A DNA stretch of 64,000 nt from Segetibacter sp. 3557_3. GTDB lineage: Bacteria; Bacteroidota; Bacteroidia; Chitinophagales; Chitinophagaceae. The notes under the pieces are model-generated. The model ran no database searches. It had not been told where the DNA came from and saw nothing but the letters and a program-made list of their open reading frames with translations. Shown here piece by piece: positions 52,283-61,555 of this stretch. Numbering within the stretch: the stretch's first letter is position 1; each line of letters opens with the position of its first letter. Location: positions 62,001 to 126,000 of the forward strand of contig NZ_SMSK01000018.1 in the NCBI RefSeq assembly GCF_004354985.1, given 5' to 3'. Made by a program: the position numbers and the translations under genes.

Positions 52283-52847
52283 CAGGTTTATTGTGCATAA
52301 ACGTGTTTTGGCAGCCCTATTAACAGGCTGCTTTTTTGTTTTGTCGTGTGAGAACGATATGAGTGCCGTACAGGAATTGTCGAAGAAGAAGATCGGCGTT
52401 GAAGAAGCAAAAAACATCGAAAGTTACCTGAGCCAGGATGCTAAGCTTAAAGCGAAGCTAACTGCACCAAGTATGTTGCGCTACCAATTTGATACCCCAA
52501 AAGTGGAGTTCCCGAAGAGCCTTCATGTAAACTTTTACAACGACAGCTTGAAAGTGGAAAGCGAGCTTAGCGCAGATTACGGTCGTTACCTCGAAAACGA
52601 AAACAAGGTTTTTTTACGCGATAGCGTCGTGGTTTTTAATAAAGTTGGCGACACCTTACACTGCAAAGAACTTTATTGGGATCAACGCCAGGAGTCGTTT
52701 TATACTGATAAAAACGTTATTCTGCTACAACCTTCCCAAAAGCTTTATGGCAAGGGCCTGCGTGCCCGCCAGGATTTTAAAGGCTTTACCATCATCGATC
52801 CTACAGGCTTTATTCTTATCCCCGACAGCACCTGGTTGGGTTATTAA
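52275..52847 (+). CDS. lptC: LPS export ABC transporter periplasmic protein LptC
   Basis: 190 residues from the ATG at 52275, overlapping the previous stop by 8 bases. A lipoprotein-like signal ends in FVLSC (Cys25), and the mature part has the LptC beta-jellyroll pattern (KLTAPSMLRYQFDTPKVEF, LSADYGRYLENENKVFLRDS, DTLHCKELYWDQRQESFYTD). The bridge protein joins LptB2FG to LptA for LPS transport. Lipoprotein anchoring of LptC is common in Bacteroidota. Confidence 0.9.
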   Translation: MISRFIVHKRVLAALLTGCFFVLSCENDMSAVQELSKKKIGVEEAKNIESYLSQDAKLKAKLTAPSMLRYQFDTPKVEFPKSLHVNFYNDSLKVESELSADYGRYLENENKVFLRDSVVVFNKVGDTLHCKELYWDQRQESFYTDKNVILLQPSQKLYGKGLRARQDFKGFTIIDPTGFILIPDSTWLGY

Positions 52848-52975
52848 TCTCCTGCTTTTAACCAATACCCTTAATTAAGAGGGTGCGTGGCCTGTTTCCA
52901 CACATTGTCGTGGAAAGGTTATTGTACCCTGTTGACACAGCACAATATGTTGCAAAACAGATTAAAGACAATAAT

Positions 52976-53965
52976 ATGGAATACCGTCGTTTGGGGAAAT
53001 CAGGAATACAACTGAGTGTACTGAGTTTTGGGAGCTGGGTTACTTTTCACAAGCAAATTGCTGACAACAGTGCCGATGAATTGATGGGCATTGCTTACGA
53101 CAACGGCATTAATTTTTTCGATAATGCCGAAGCTTATGCACTTGGGGAAAGCGAGAAAATGATGGGCCGTGTTTTACAAGCGAAACAATGGGATCGTACA
53201 TCGTACGTATTGTCATCCAAGGTTTTCTTTGGCTGGCGCGGTAAAGAAAATAAGCCTAATCAAACCGGCCTGAGTCGAAAGCACATTTTCGAGGCTTGTC
53301 ACGAAGCACTGGAAAGATTGCAAACAGATTATCTTGATCTCTATTTCTGTCACCGGCCCGACAAAAACGTGCCTATCGAAGAGGTCGTTTGGGCGATGAA
53401 CCAACTGATTGCGCAGGGAAAAGTGCTGTACTGGGGTACCAGCGAATGGAGCGCTTCTGAAATCATGGAGGCCCATATGTTTGCCCGCCAGTATCACCTG
53501 GTTGGACCTACGATGGAGCAACCCGAATACAACATGTTCAACCGGAATAAGGTAGAAAACGAGTACCTGGGACTATTTAGTTCTGTTGGTCTTGGAACCA
53601 CCATTTGGAGCCCCCTTGCTTCAGGACTGCTCACGGGCAAATACAACAATGGAATACCGGAGGGTAGCCGGCTTGCAATTGAAGGGTTCGACTGGTTGAA
53701 AGAAAGACAACTACAGGAAGCAAAAATAGAAAAGGTAAAAGGGCTTGTGCCTATTGCTGAAAAACTCGATGCTTCGCTTGCAGCACTCAGCATTGCCTGG
53801 TGTATCAAAAATCCGGATGTATCCACCGCAATACTGGGCGCAACCCGTAAAGAGCAGTTGACTGAAAACCTGAAAGCGTTGGATGTACTTCCGAAATTAA
53901 GCGACGAAATCATACAGGAGATAGAACAGGTTATTCAAACGAAACCCGAATTACCGCAATTTTAA
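52976..53965 (+). CDS. Aldo/keto reductase (potassium-channel beta-subunit-like)
   Basis: 329 residues from the ATG at 52976 (MEYRRLGKSGIQLSVLSFGS); the frame is open 31 codons upstream but lacks homology. The AKR catalytic residues appear as DNAEAY (Asp, Tyr), LSSKVFFG (Lys) and YFCHRPD (His), and the terminal SIAWCIKNPDVSTAILGATR binds NADPH. It matches the AKR6/7-type Kv-beta group; substrate unknown. It stands between lptC and the CNNM gene, followed by a strong terminator. Confidence 0.92.
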   Translation: MEYRRLGKSGIQLSVLSFGSWVTFHKQIADNSADELMGIAYDNGINFFDNAEAYALGESEKMMGRVLQAKQWDRTSYVLSSKVFFGWRGKENKPNQTGLSRKHIFEACHEALERLQTDYLDLYFCHRPDKNVPIEEVVWAMNQLIAQGKVLYWGTSEWSASEIMEAHMFARQYHLVGPTMEQPEYNMFNRNKVENEYLGLFSSVGLGTTIWSPLASGLLTGKYNNGIPEGSRLAIEGFDWLKERQLQEAKIEKVKGLVPIAEKLDASLAALSIAWCIKNPDVSTAILGATRKEQLTENLKALDVLPKLSDEIIQEIEQVIQTKPELPQF

Positions 53966-53991
53966 ACGCTGCGGTTTTTGATCCGGATTAG

Positions 53992-54030
53992 AAAGGGCGA
54001 GTTGCAAGGAAGATTTGCAACCCGCCCTTT
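53992..54030 (+). terminator. Terminator of the aldo/keto reductase gene
   Basis: 16-bp stem with one mismatch (53992-54007 with 54015-54030), 7-base loop, then CTCTTTC. The strongest hairpin in the window. Confidence 0.88.
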
Positions 54031-54064
54031 CTCTTTCAAACAAGATTAGTGTAATTTCGAACAT

Positions 54065-55324
54065 ATGGACCAAACCTATCTCACGATCATCTGGATCGCT
54101 GTAACCATTCTTTTTATCGCATTTTTTGAGGGGATTGAGATTGCATTTGTGAGTGTTAACCGGTTACAGATTGAATTACGCAAAAAACAGGGGAAATCCA
54201 GCGGGCTGATTATCTCCCGTTTTATGGAGGAGCCATCGAGATTTATCGGCACCTGTTTACTGGGTGTAAACATCTCTATGGTCATCTACGCCTTGCTTTT
54301 TAGCAGCCTGATGAACCCGTTGTGGATCTATCTCGGCATTAAGAACGCCTATGTTCAACTGATTATTGATACCTGTCTTGCTGCTTTCCTTATCCTGATC
54401 TTTGGCCAGTTTATCCCAAAGGCAGTCTTCAGGGCGCGAAACGACTCTTTGCTTAGCTTCTTCGCCCCGGCTACCCGCTTTTTCTATCGCATCTTTTATC
54501 CTATTGCCTCGCTGCTTGTAACGATAGCTGAGTGGGTGCTCAAATATGTATTCAACGTTAAGGTTAAAGACCGGAATGAAGTGTTCAACAATGTCGACCT
54601 GGAACACCTTCTGCAACAAAACAAGGTGCAGGACGAAGACAGCCAGGAACTGAACACCGAACTTTTTGAAAACGCATTATCACTGCCCATGATCAAGATC
54701 AGGCAGTGTCTTGTACCACGCACCGAGATCGATGCGGTTGATATTAAAGCCTCCATCACCCAGGTAAAGGAGCATATGATCGCTACCCGGTTGAGTAAAC
54801 TTGTGGTTTATGATGAGAACATCGATAACATTGTTGGATATGTTCACCAGCTCGACCTGTTCAAGAATCCCCAGGACATCCCATCAGTACTGTTGCCCAT
54901 ACCGGCAGTACCCGAAAGCATGAGTGCAACTGACCTGATCAATAAGTTCTCAAAAGAAAGGAAGAGCATCGCCTGGGTTGTTGATGAATTTGGCGGCACC
55001 GCAGGTATCGTTACCATGGAAGACGTCTTGGAGGAAATATTTGGTGAGATCCGCGATGAATACGATGTGGAGGAATTTGTGGCAAAACAAATTTCCGAAG
55101 ACGAATACCTGTTCAGTGGCAGGCTCGAGATCGACTACATCCAGGAGAAATTTGACCTCGAGTTCACCGGTAACGACTCTGAAACCTTATCAGGTTACAT
55201 TATTGAACAGCATGAAACCATCCCCGTACAGAAAGAAAGAATCATTTTAGACCGCTACGAATTTGAAATCCTTAACGTAAGCGACACCCGCATCGAAATG
55301 GTCAAGCTTAAAATACTCCGGTAA
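54065..55324 (+). CDS. CNNM/CorC-family transporter (hemolysin-like)
   Basis: 419 residues. An N-terminal DUF21/CNNM domain with three or four helices (IIWIAVTILFIAFFEGIEIAF ... VNISMVIYALLF), then a CBS pair (about 205-330; VPRTEIDAVDIKAS, VVDEFGGTAGIVTMEDVLEEI), and a C-terminal CorC_HlyC domain. Members move or sense divalent cations such as magnesium; in Bacteroidota GldE, a CNNM protein, is linked to gliding, but assignment to it is not justified. A TAATTTCG element ends 5 bases before the ATG. Confidence 0.9.
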   Translation: MDQTYLTIIWIAVTILFIAFFEGIEIAFVSVNRLQIELRKKQGKSSGLIISRFMEEPSRFIGTCLLGVNISMVIYALLFSSLMNPLWIYLGIKNAYVQLIIDTCLAAFLILIFGQFIPKAVFRARNDSLLSFFAPATRFFYRIFYPIASLLVTIAEWVLKYVFNVKVKDRNEVFNNVDLEHLLQQNKVQDEDSQELNTELFENALSLPMIKIRQCLVPRTEIDAVDIKASITQVKEHMIATRLSKLVVYDENIDNIVGYVHQLDLFKNPQDIPSVLLPIPAVPESMSATDLINKFSKERKSIAWVVDEFGGTAGIVTMEDVLEEIFGEIRDEYDVEEFVAKQISEDEYLFSGRLEIDYIQEKFDLEFTGNDSETLSGYIIEQHETIPVQKERIILDRYEFEILNVSDTRIEMVKLKILR

Positions 55325-55575
55325 CTTTTCGCGGGTGCTGGATTAACGATTGTCATAAATACCAACCAACAGGTTGGGCACGGCTTAACCATTTCAAAAC
55401 AATTTCAGCTTGTTCAAGCAAATTGAGCCCGTTGCCAGTGTTCAATAATGAACCCCTATAAATCCAAATCAGCTAAATCCGGGTATATAGCCAAAGCGCA
55501 GTCTTGAGGGCCATAGATTGCCCAAACGATTTAACGCCTATTACTTTAACTTCGCGCACCGAAGGATCAATATAC

Positions 55576-56439
55576 ATGGCAATACGGATAATTAACAGGC
55601 TGAAGCCGCAGGAAGGACAGGAGGAAATGACATTTGTGGATCATCTCGAAGCTTTGCGATGGCACATAGTCCGTTCTCTCCTTGCCATCATCATTATTGG
55701 AATAGTCATTTTTATAAACATCGACTGGGTTTTCGACCGCGTAATTGCCGGGCCGCTCCAAAATGATTTCATCAGCTACAGGGCCATGTGTTCCTTCAGC
55801 CACCTCATACATCTTGGGGATGCATTGTGTATGCCTCCCATCAACATAAAGATGCAGACCACCACTTTCAGCAGCCAGTTCATGAGCAGTATTACCATTG
55901 CTTTTATGGGTGGGTTTATTGCAGCTTTTCCTTACATCTTCTGGGAACTCTGGTCATTTATCAAACCGGCGCTTACACCAAAAGAGGTGAAACATGCTTC
56001 AGGCAGCATCTTTTGGGTATCACTGTTCTTTTTTACCGGGGCCGCGTTTGGCTATTTCCTGCTGGGGCCGTTTACCTTTAACTTCCTCGCAAACTATACC
56101 ATCGGTACTACCCAATTGCTTGAAGCCAAGCCAACACTTACTGATTACCTGGACAATCTTCTCGACATCATCCTCGGTTGTGGTATTGCCTTCGAGCTTC
56201 CTGTGCTTGCCTATGTGTTAACCAAAATTGGCCTGATTACACCGGAAATCCTCCGGAGCAGCCGCAAATACGCTGTTGTGGTTATTCTCGTGATTTCAGC
56301 GGTGATTACACCGAGTCCCGACTGGACGAGCCAGATGCTGGTATTCGTTCCGTTGTTCCTGCTGTACCAGCTTAGCATCGTTATTTCTAAACGGGCTTAC
56401 AAAGAAGAACAAAAAAGGGAGGCTGAAGAATGGAGCTAA
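55576..56439 (+). CDS. tatC: Sec-independent protein translocase TatC
   Basis: 287 residues from the ATG at 55576 (MAIRIINRLKPQEGQEEM), the usual short cytoplasmic start. The conserved MTFVDHLEALRWHIVRSL Arg/Glu region and six membrane helices are present, with the FIKPALTPKE and LLGPFTFNFLANY motifs. TatC recognises twin-arginine signal peptides. No tatA or tatB lies next to it. A TAACTTCG element near 55551 may be its -7. Confidence 0.94.
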   Translation: MAIRIINRLKPQEGQEEMTFVDHLEALRWHIVRSLLAIIIIGIVIFINIDWVFDRVIAGPLQNDFISYRAMCSFSHLIHLGDALCMPPINIKMQTTTFSSQFMSSITIAFMGGFIAAFPYIFWELWSFIKPALTPKEVKHASGSIFWVSLFFFTGAAFGYFLLGPFTFNFLANYTIGTTQLLEAKPTLTDYLDNLLDIILGCGIAFELPVLAYVLTKIGLITPEILRSSRKYAVVVILVISAVITPSPDWTSQMLVFVPLFLLYQLSIVISKRAYKEEQKREAEEWS

Positions 56440-56629
56440 TTGCAGTCGCTCTCCGGTAATTACAACGCTGGTCCCGACGCAACCAGGGATCAACTCACCG
56501 GGCACCAACCCGCTGTGTACGCCTGCGCAGGAGTAGCGTAACCGGTAATGCTAAAACTTAAGTGCTGATAAACTGGTTGCAGGGCAGTTCAATTGTAAGT
56601 ATTAATTTACACGATTTTAGCCATTCATT

Positions 56630-57082
56630 ATGACAACAACATTCGACCTGACAAGGCCTATTGCCGTGGGCTGCGACCACGCCGGTTTTGAATACAAGCT
56701 GGCTGTGGTTAAACACCTGAACGATCGCGGATACCAGGTAGCTGATTTCGGTACTTACTCAATTGAGTCGGCCGATTTTCCTGACTTTGCGCACCCAACT
56801 GCTGCTGCCGTAGAAAATGGTGAGGCTGGCTTCGGCGTACTGCTGTGCGGTAGCGCCAATGGTGTAGCCATAACTGCTAACAAACACGCGGGTATCCGCG
56901 CCGCTATTTGCTGGCAACCTGAACTTGCCAGTCTTGCACGTCAACACAACAATGCAAACATCATTTGCATTCCGGCACGTTTCGTGAAACTAAACGTTGC
57001 CCTAGAAATGATTGACCTTTTTATCGCTACCCGGTTCGAAGGTGGCCGGCATGAAACACGGGTTAATAAAATAAGTTGCTAA
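56630..57082 (+). CDS. rpiB: Ribose-5-phosphate isomerase B
   Basis: 150 residues. CDHAGFEYK near the start, DFPDFAHP, the catalytic Cys region LLCGSANGVAITANK and the ligand-binding HNNANIICIPARF match RpiB (LacA/RpiB family). The enzyme interconverts ribose 5-phosphate and ribulose 5-phosphate in the pentose phosphate pathway. It is 20 bases upstream of the M28 peptidase gene. Confidence 0.93.
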   Translation: MTTTFDLTRPIAVGCDHAGFEYKLAVVKHLNDRGYQVADFGTYSIESADFPDFAHPTAAAVENGEAGFGVLLCGSANGVAITANKHAGIRAAICWQPELASLARQHNNANIICIPARFVKLNVALEMIDLFIATRFEGGRHETRVNKISC

Positions 57083-57102
57083 TAAAGTTTGGAAACAATA
57101 AC

Positions 57103-58659
57103 ATGAAGAAATTTTTAAGTTGCCTTTTAATGGCCGGGATCTGTAGTTGTGCAATTGCACAGGCTGATCCGGCTAAATATGCTTCAACGATCACCGAAGA
57201 AGACCTGCGTAAACAATTAACTATTGTTGCAGGCGCCGAAATGCAGGGAAGAGAAACTGCAACTGAGGGCGAAAGAAAGGCAGCAGCCTATATTGCAAGC
57301 GAGTTTAGCAGGATAGGCCTTAAACCGGCTCCCGGTACCAACAACTTCCGGCAGGCTTACCCGCTATTCTACGACACCATCAATACCTCTTTACTGGTCA
57401 TCGACGGCCAAACCCTGGCCTTTGGAAAAGACTATAGCGTGTCCGCCCAGGTAAACAAATCAAGAAAGATCAAAGCGAAGAAAATCGTTTTCGTCGGTTA
57501 CGGCATCTCTGATAACAATTACGACGATTATGCAGGTAAGCGGGTAAGGGGAAAAGTAGTCCTGATGTTTTCCGGCGAACCAAAAACGGACTCACTATAC
57601 AGGGTAAACAGCAGCACCCGGCCTTCAAAATGGAGCTTTGGAACCATTGCAAAACTGCAACTTGCGCGTAAAAAGGGGGCAAGGGCCGTTTTGTTTGTAA
57701 GCCCCCTATCTGTTTCACCGCGACCTGAAGCAGCCGGCATCAGGCGCACCAACATTTACTACCCGCAGAAAGATACTTCCAGGCATACCAACATCGCTAA
57801 CCTTTCCCACGAAGCCGCAGCTGCTATCATCGGTAAAGAAAAATTTGATGTCTTGCTTTCGCAGGTGAAAACTGGTCAGGCACTTAATAACGAAAACCTG
57901 ATTTTTAAAAAGCGGGTGGAGTACAATTTTCAAAAGAGCAGTGTTCCCCAATCATCAGCGAATATTGTGGGCTATCTCGAAGGTACCGACAAGAAAGATG
58001 AATACGTTGTGCTGACAGCACACTACGATCATATTGGCATGCGCAATGGCATCATCAACTACGGCGCCGACGACGATGGAAGTGGTACCGTAAACGTTAT
58101 CGAAATGGCGGAAGCTTTTGCAAAAGCAAAGGCCGATGGCAACGGTCCACGCAGAACAATTGTTTTTATGACGGTTTCAGGTGAAGAAAAGGGACTCTGG
58201 GGAAGCCAGTACTATACCGAGCATCCCTTGTTTCCGTTGAGCAAAACATCGGTGGATCTTAATACCGATATGATCGGGCGTATCGATCCAAACCGAAAAT
58301 ATGGCGACTCCACCAACTACGTTTACGTAATTGGCGAAGATAAACTTAGCTCAGAGCTGCTTTCAATTACCGATGAGGTAAATACAAAGTTTACAAAACT
58401 CGAGCTCGATCGTAAATACAACGACCTCAAAGATCCAAACCGTTTTTACTATCGCAGCGACCATTACAACTTCGCAAAAAATGGTGTTCCTATCATATTC
58501 TATTTCGATGGGGTTCATGCCGACTATCACCGCCCAACCGATACCGTGGATAAGATTAATTTCGATATCATGACCCGCCGGGCACGGCTCATTTTTCACA
58601 CGGCATGGGTGATGGCCAATCGCGATAAAATGCTCTTGCGCGATACACCATTAAGGTAA
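57103..58659 (+). CDS. Secreted M28 family metallopeptidase
   Basis: 518 residues from the ATG at 57103 (MKKFLSCLLMAGICSCAIAQ), a signal peptide; nine further upstream codons overlap rpiB. An N-terminal PA-like/mixed region precedes the zinc peptidase domain (about 290-500) with the co-catalytic residues HYDHIG (His), GADDDGSGT (Asp), SGEEKG (Glu-Glu), LNTDMIGR (Asp) and RSDHYNF (His). An aminopeptidase or dipeptidyl-type exopeptidase acting in the periplasm or outside is likely. Confidence 0.92.
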   Translation: MKKFLSCLLMAGICSCAIAQADPAKYASTITEEDLRKQLTIVAGAEMQGRETATEGERKAAAYIASEFSRIGLKPAPGTNNFRQAYPLFYDTINTSLLVIDGQTLAFGKDYSVSAQVNKSRKIKAKKIVFVGYGISDNNYDDYAGKRVRGKVVLMFSGEPKTDSLYRVNSSTRPSKWSFGTIAKLQLARKKGARAVLFVSPLSVSPRPEAAGIRRTNIYYPQKDTSRHTNIANLSHEAAAAIIGKEKFDVLLSQVKTGQALNNENLIFKKRVEYNFQKSSVPQSSANIVGYLEGTDKKDEYVVLTAHYDHIGMRNGIINYGADDDGSGTVNVIEMAEAFAKAKADGNGPRRTIVFMTVSGEEKGLWGSQYYTEHPLFPLSKTSVDLNTDMIGRIDPNRKYGDSTNYVYVIGEDKLSSELLSITDEVNTKFTKLELDRKYNDLKDPNRFYYRSDHYNFAKNGVPIIFYFDGVHADYHRPTDTVDKINFDIMTRRARLIFHTAWVMANRDKMLLRDTPLR

Positions 58660-58695
58660 ACACTAAATTTCTGCAGCAAGTAATCAACAAGGTGA

Positions 58696-59301
58696 ATGCA
58701 AGTGGCAAACAGTTTCCGGCCATTTAATACGCCTGCAGCCCTTAAAACAAGCAGGCTGTTGCCCTTTGTATGGCCTCAAGGCTCACTTTGCACCTGTAGT
58801 AATTGCAGCTTTGTTAACCGCACCACGCATAATTACTGCACCAATTGCGGCTACCCCCAGGCTCCTGTAAATGACCGGCTGGCAACATACATGTACCGGC
58901 TCAACCTGAGGAAAGACCTACTGCGGCGGTCTGAAGAGACCATCCAGTTTGCCCGAAACACCTTGTATGTGTTGTCCGCCATTTGTGTTATGGCACTCCT
59001 GTTTATTGCTACAGAAAAGCGGGTCGACAGGCTTACTATTGTTATCCTGCTTATAGTTGCCGGCTTGTTCACCGGGCTTGGCCGGTGGAGCCTTACCAGG
59101 CCGTTTACAGCACTCCTTGTCAGCTTCCTGGTGTTGCTCACCTTTATCGCTATCAATACCTGGGCGGAGTTTTCCCGGATGTTCAACACCTCCTATGGCG
59201 TGTTCAGTCTCGTTATCCAGGTAGTTTGCTTTATATTTTTGATGCGCGGCCTGCAGGCAGCCTACCGGGCCGACATTATGGAGGAGGAATTTAAAATCTA
59301 G
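58696..59301 (+). CDS. Zinc-ribbon four-helix membrane protein, function unknown
   Basis: 201 residues. A zinc ribbon near the N-terminus (Cys32, Cys34, Cys37, Cys48, Cys51; two CxxC knuckles) is followed by a charged linker and four hydrophobic helices (about 88-105, 113-131, 138-156, 168-186), ending in an acidic tail (IMEEEFKI). I recognise no family. The next gene starts 3 bases after this stop and also begins with a zinc ribbon, so the two are translationally linked and likely work together. Confidence 0.78.
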   Translation: MQVANSFRPFNTPAALKTSRLLPFVWPQGSLCTCSNCSFVNRTTHNYCTNCGYPQAPVNDRLATYMYRLNLRKDLLRRSEETIQFARNTLYVLSAICVMALLFIATEKRVDRLTIVILLIVAGLFTGLGRWSLTRPFTALLVSFLVLLTFIAINTWAEFSRMFNTSYGVFSLVIQVVCFIFLMRGLQAAYRADIMEEEFKI

Positions 59302-59304
59302 CAG

Positions 59305-60069
59305 TTGGAGCAGCCCGAACATATCGTAACGTGCGAGGAGTGTAACACCATAGTACACGAAAGCAACCGGTATTGCCACTATTGCGGGGCGTACCTCGGC
59401 GCACGTGCGGTTACGATCAATGTTTTCAACAATCGCGATCTTAGGCAAATCTTCACTTTTTATTTTCTATACCTTTTTATCTGCCTGTTTGTTAAGCATA
59501 CTTCCTACTTCAGAACCTACGATCAGCTGTTTTGGGTCGAACTGTTAATGGCTGTTGTTACCCTTGCATTTGCCTGGCTGAACCGGCGCGAGATGCGGCC
59601 GGTACTACGCTTTAACAATTTTAAATGGTGGCGGGCGCTACTGCTTGCAGCGTTGGCTGTAGTGTTTTCATCAGCGGTCAGTTATACGGTTCGCGAAGTA
59701 AACGTCACTTTCTTCCACGTCGATATCAGTTATTTCGAAGGGTATAAAATCTATTACCTGCCATCGCTGGTAATGATTTATTCCATAGCATTTATGCCCG
59801 CAGTGTTCGAGGAGATCGCCTTCCGGGGCATCATGTTCAACAATTGTTCGGCATTTCTCGATGAACGCCTAGTAGTGGCGGTAACAGCATTCCTGTTTGC
59901 GATCATGCACCTCAGCCTGATCTCGCTGGTATGGCTAATTCCATTCGGCTTCTTCCTGGGTCACCTCCGGCATAAGTACAATACTGTTTGGTACGGTATA
60001 CTCTTTCACTTTGTTTTTAACGTCACCGCATGTGTAATCGACCTTTATCGCGAAGGAGAACTGTTCTGA
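59305..60069 (+). CDS. CPBP intramembrane metalloprotease with N-terminal zinc ribbon
   Basis: 254 residues from a TTG start 3 bases after the preceding stop. Residues 10-27 form a zinc ribbon (Cys10, Cys13, Cys24, Cys27), which CPBP proteins usually lack. Hydrophobic helices follow, with the CPBP (Abi/CAAX protease) motifs EEIAFRG (Glu169, Glu170, Arg174), His202 in FAIMHLS and His235 in LFHFVFNV. Members cleave or process membrane-bound substrates. The shared ribbon with the upstream gene is the unusual point. The next gene on the other strand is the deoxyhypusine-synthase-like protein. Confidence 0.85.
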   Translation: MEQPEHIVTCEECNTIVHESNRYCHYCGAYLGARAVTINVFNNRDLRQIFTFYFLYLFICLFVKHTSYFRTYDQLFWVELLMAVVTLAFAWLNRREMRPVLRFNNFKWWRALLLAALAVVFSSAVSYTVREVNVTFFHVDISYFEGYKIYYLPSLVMIYSIAFMPAVFEEIAFRGIMFNNCSAFLDERLVVAVTAFLFAIMHLSLISLVWLIPFGFFLGHLRHKYNTVWYGILFHFVFNVTACVIDLYREGELF

Positions 60070-60467
60070 CCCAAAAAGGCCGGGCTGTGACGAAGCTCGG
60101 GTTTACTGCGTTTCGATAATGTTGGTTTTTTTTTGTTACCGGCAGTATATCTCTGGTGAAGCATGCGTTGCCACGCTCGCTTGTACATTTTGCTCAATAG
60201 TCGGCAATTGAGCACACCCGGCAAAGAGAAGACGAACAAAAACCATCTCCGGCTACACGTGCAACTTAACTATGGCTGGTACAAACCGGCGACAATCTCC
60301 GACGTAAAAAGCAAAGGGTCGTTCAGTTTCCAGGCAAGCGGTAGATGAGGTGCAAGGTCCACCCTAAACCATTCGGGAATGACTGCACCATTAATCTTCG
60401 GTTTGCAAAACTGGACTTAACTAAACGACCCTGCTCTAACGAGTAAGCGTCCGGCACTGGCTATAGG
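60070..60467. other. Spacer with repeat copy
   Basis: About 400 bases between convergent genes. Holds a diverged repeat copy (60161-60186). No gene is recognisable. Confidence 0.5.
60161..60186. repeat. Diverged copy of the dispersed intergenic repeat
   Basis: GCATGCGTTGCCACGCTCGC followed by TTGTAC aligns with the 24471 copy along its length, with several substitutions. Confidence 0.45.
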
Positions 60468-61442
60468 CTACAATCCGAGGATGTAGGCAAATACCAATGG
60501 TGCAACGATGGTTGCATCACTTTCAATAATAAACTTCGGGGTATGAATGTCAAGCTTACCCCAGGTGATTTTTTCATTCGGAACTGCACCACTATAGCTA
60601 CCATAGCTCGTAGTGCTGTCGCTGATCTGGCAAAAGTAGCTCCAGAACGGAATTTCATGCATCTCCAGGTCCTGGTACATCATCGGAACCACGCAAATTG
60701 GAAAGTCACCTGCAATACCGCCACCGATCTGGAAAAACCCTATCCCTTTTCCGGAACTGTTGTGTTTATACCAATCACTCAGCCAGATCATATAATCAAT
60801 CCCGCTTTTCATGGTAGTAGAGGTCAGTTCACCCTTAATACAATAGCTCGCGAAGATGTTGCCCATGGTACTGTCTTCCCATCCCGGAACAATAATCGGA
60901 AGGTTTTTCTCTGCCGCAGCAATCATCCAGCTGTGCTCTTCCGGTATCTCGTAATGCTCCTTCATTACACCACTTAACAGCAGTTTATACATATACTCAT
61001 GCGGAAAATATCGCTCACCCTTAGCCTCAGCATCCTTCCAGATCTTATGAATGTGTTGTTGAATCCGTCGAAACGCCTCTTCCTCAGGTATACAGGTATC
61101 TGTAACACGGTTGTACCCTTTTTCTAAAAGTTCCCACTCTTCCTGCGGCCCCAGGTCGCGATAGTTGGGCACCCGCTTATAATGTGTATGCGCTACAAGG
61201 TTCATGATGTCTTCTTCGAGGTTTGCGCCCGTACAGCTAATAATTTGAACCTTATCCTGCCTGATCATTTCGGCAAGCGAAATCCCGAGTTCGGCAGTAC
61301 TCATAGCGCCCGCAAGGGTAATCATCATTTTACCCCCTTCCGTTAAGTGGGCTTCATACCCTTTCGCCGCGTCCACGAGCGCTGCTGCATTAAAGTGCCG
61401 GTAATGATGCTCTATAAATTGTGATACGGGTCCTTTAGACAT
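60468..61442 (-). CDS. Deoxyhypusine synthase family protein
   Basis: 324 residues from the ATG at 61442 (MSKGPVSQFIEHHYRHFNAA); the in-frame ATG seven codons upstream overlaps the promoter. Contains LAGAMSTAELG and CTGANLEEDI, the FFQIGGGIAGDF segment, and a conserved EKITWGK with Lys296 corresponding to the enzyme-intermediate Lys of deoxyhypusine synthase; the NAD-binding SDATIVAPL follows. Bacteria lack eIF5A, so such proteins probably make another spermidine-derived product such as homospermidine. Not next to other polyamine genes. Confidence 0.9.
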   Translation of the reverse strand: MSKGPVSQFIEHHYRHFNAAALVDAAKGYEAHLTEGGKMMITLAGAMSTAELGISLAEMIRQDKVQIISCTGANLEEDIMNLVAHTHYKRVPNYRDLGPQEEWELLEKGYNRVTDTCIPEEEAFRRIQQHIHKIWKDAEAKGERYFPHEYMYKLLLSGVMKEHYEIPEEHSWMIAAAEKNLPIIVPGWEDSTMGNIFASYCIKGELTSTTMKSGIDYMIWLSDWYKHNSSGKGIGFFQIGGGIAGDFPICVVPMMYQDLEMHEIPFWSYFCQISDSTTSYGSYSGAVPNEKITWGKLDIHTPKFIIESDATIVAPLVFAYILGL

Positions 61443-61460
61443 ATTGTTGATTTTGGAGGG

Positions 61461-61468
61461 CAAAAATA
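61461..61468 (-). promoter_or_regulatory. -7 promoter element TATTTTTG of the deoxyhypusine-synthase-like gene
   Basis: Exact TAnnTTTG match on the minus strand, 18 bases before the ATG; supports that start. Confidence 0.6.
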
Positions 61469-61507
61469 GCTTAATTGTATAAGGAAAGCCGATTGGGAAT
61501 CACAAAA

Positions 61508-61531
61508 AAGCCCCCTGTACACAGGAGGCTT
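61508..61531 (-). terminator. Terminator of the PepSY-like gene
   Basis: 11-bp stem (61508-61518 with 61521-61531, one mismatch), followed on the minus strand by a run of T residues. It separates the PepSY-like gene from the deoxyhypusine-synthase-like gene. Confidence 0.85.
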
Positions 61532-61555
61532 AGTTAGCTTATATTAAGATGGAAT

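Noticed and set aside
56460-56560. CCGGTAAT direct repeats and GACGCAACC near the tatC-rpiB spacer as another repeat-family copy
   Set aside because: Only short matches to the dispersed repeat core, and no hairpin or T run.
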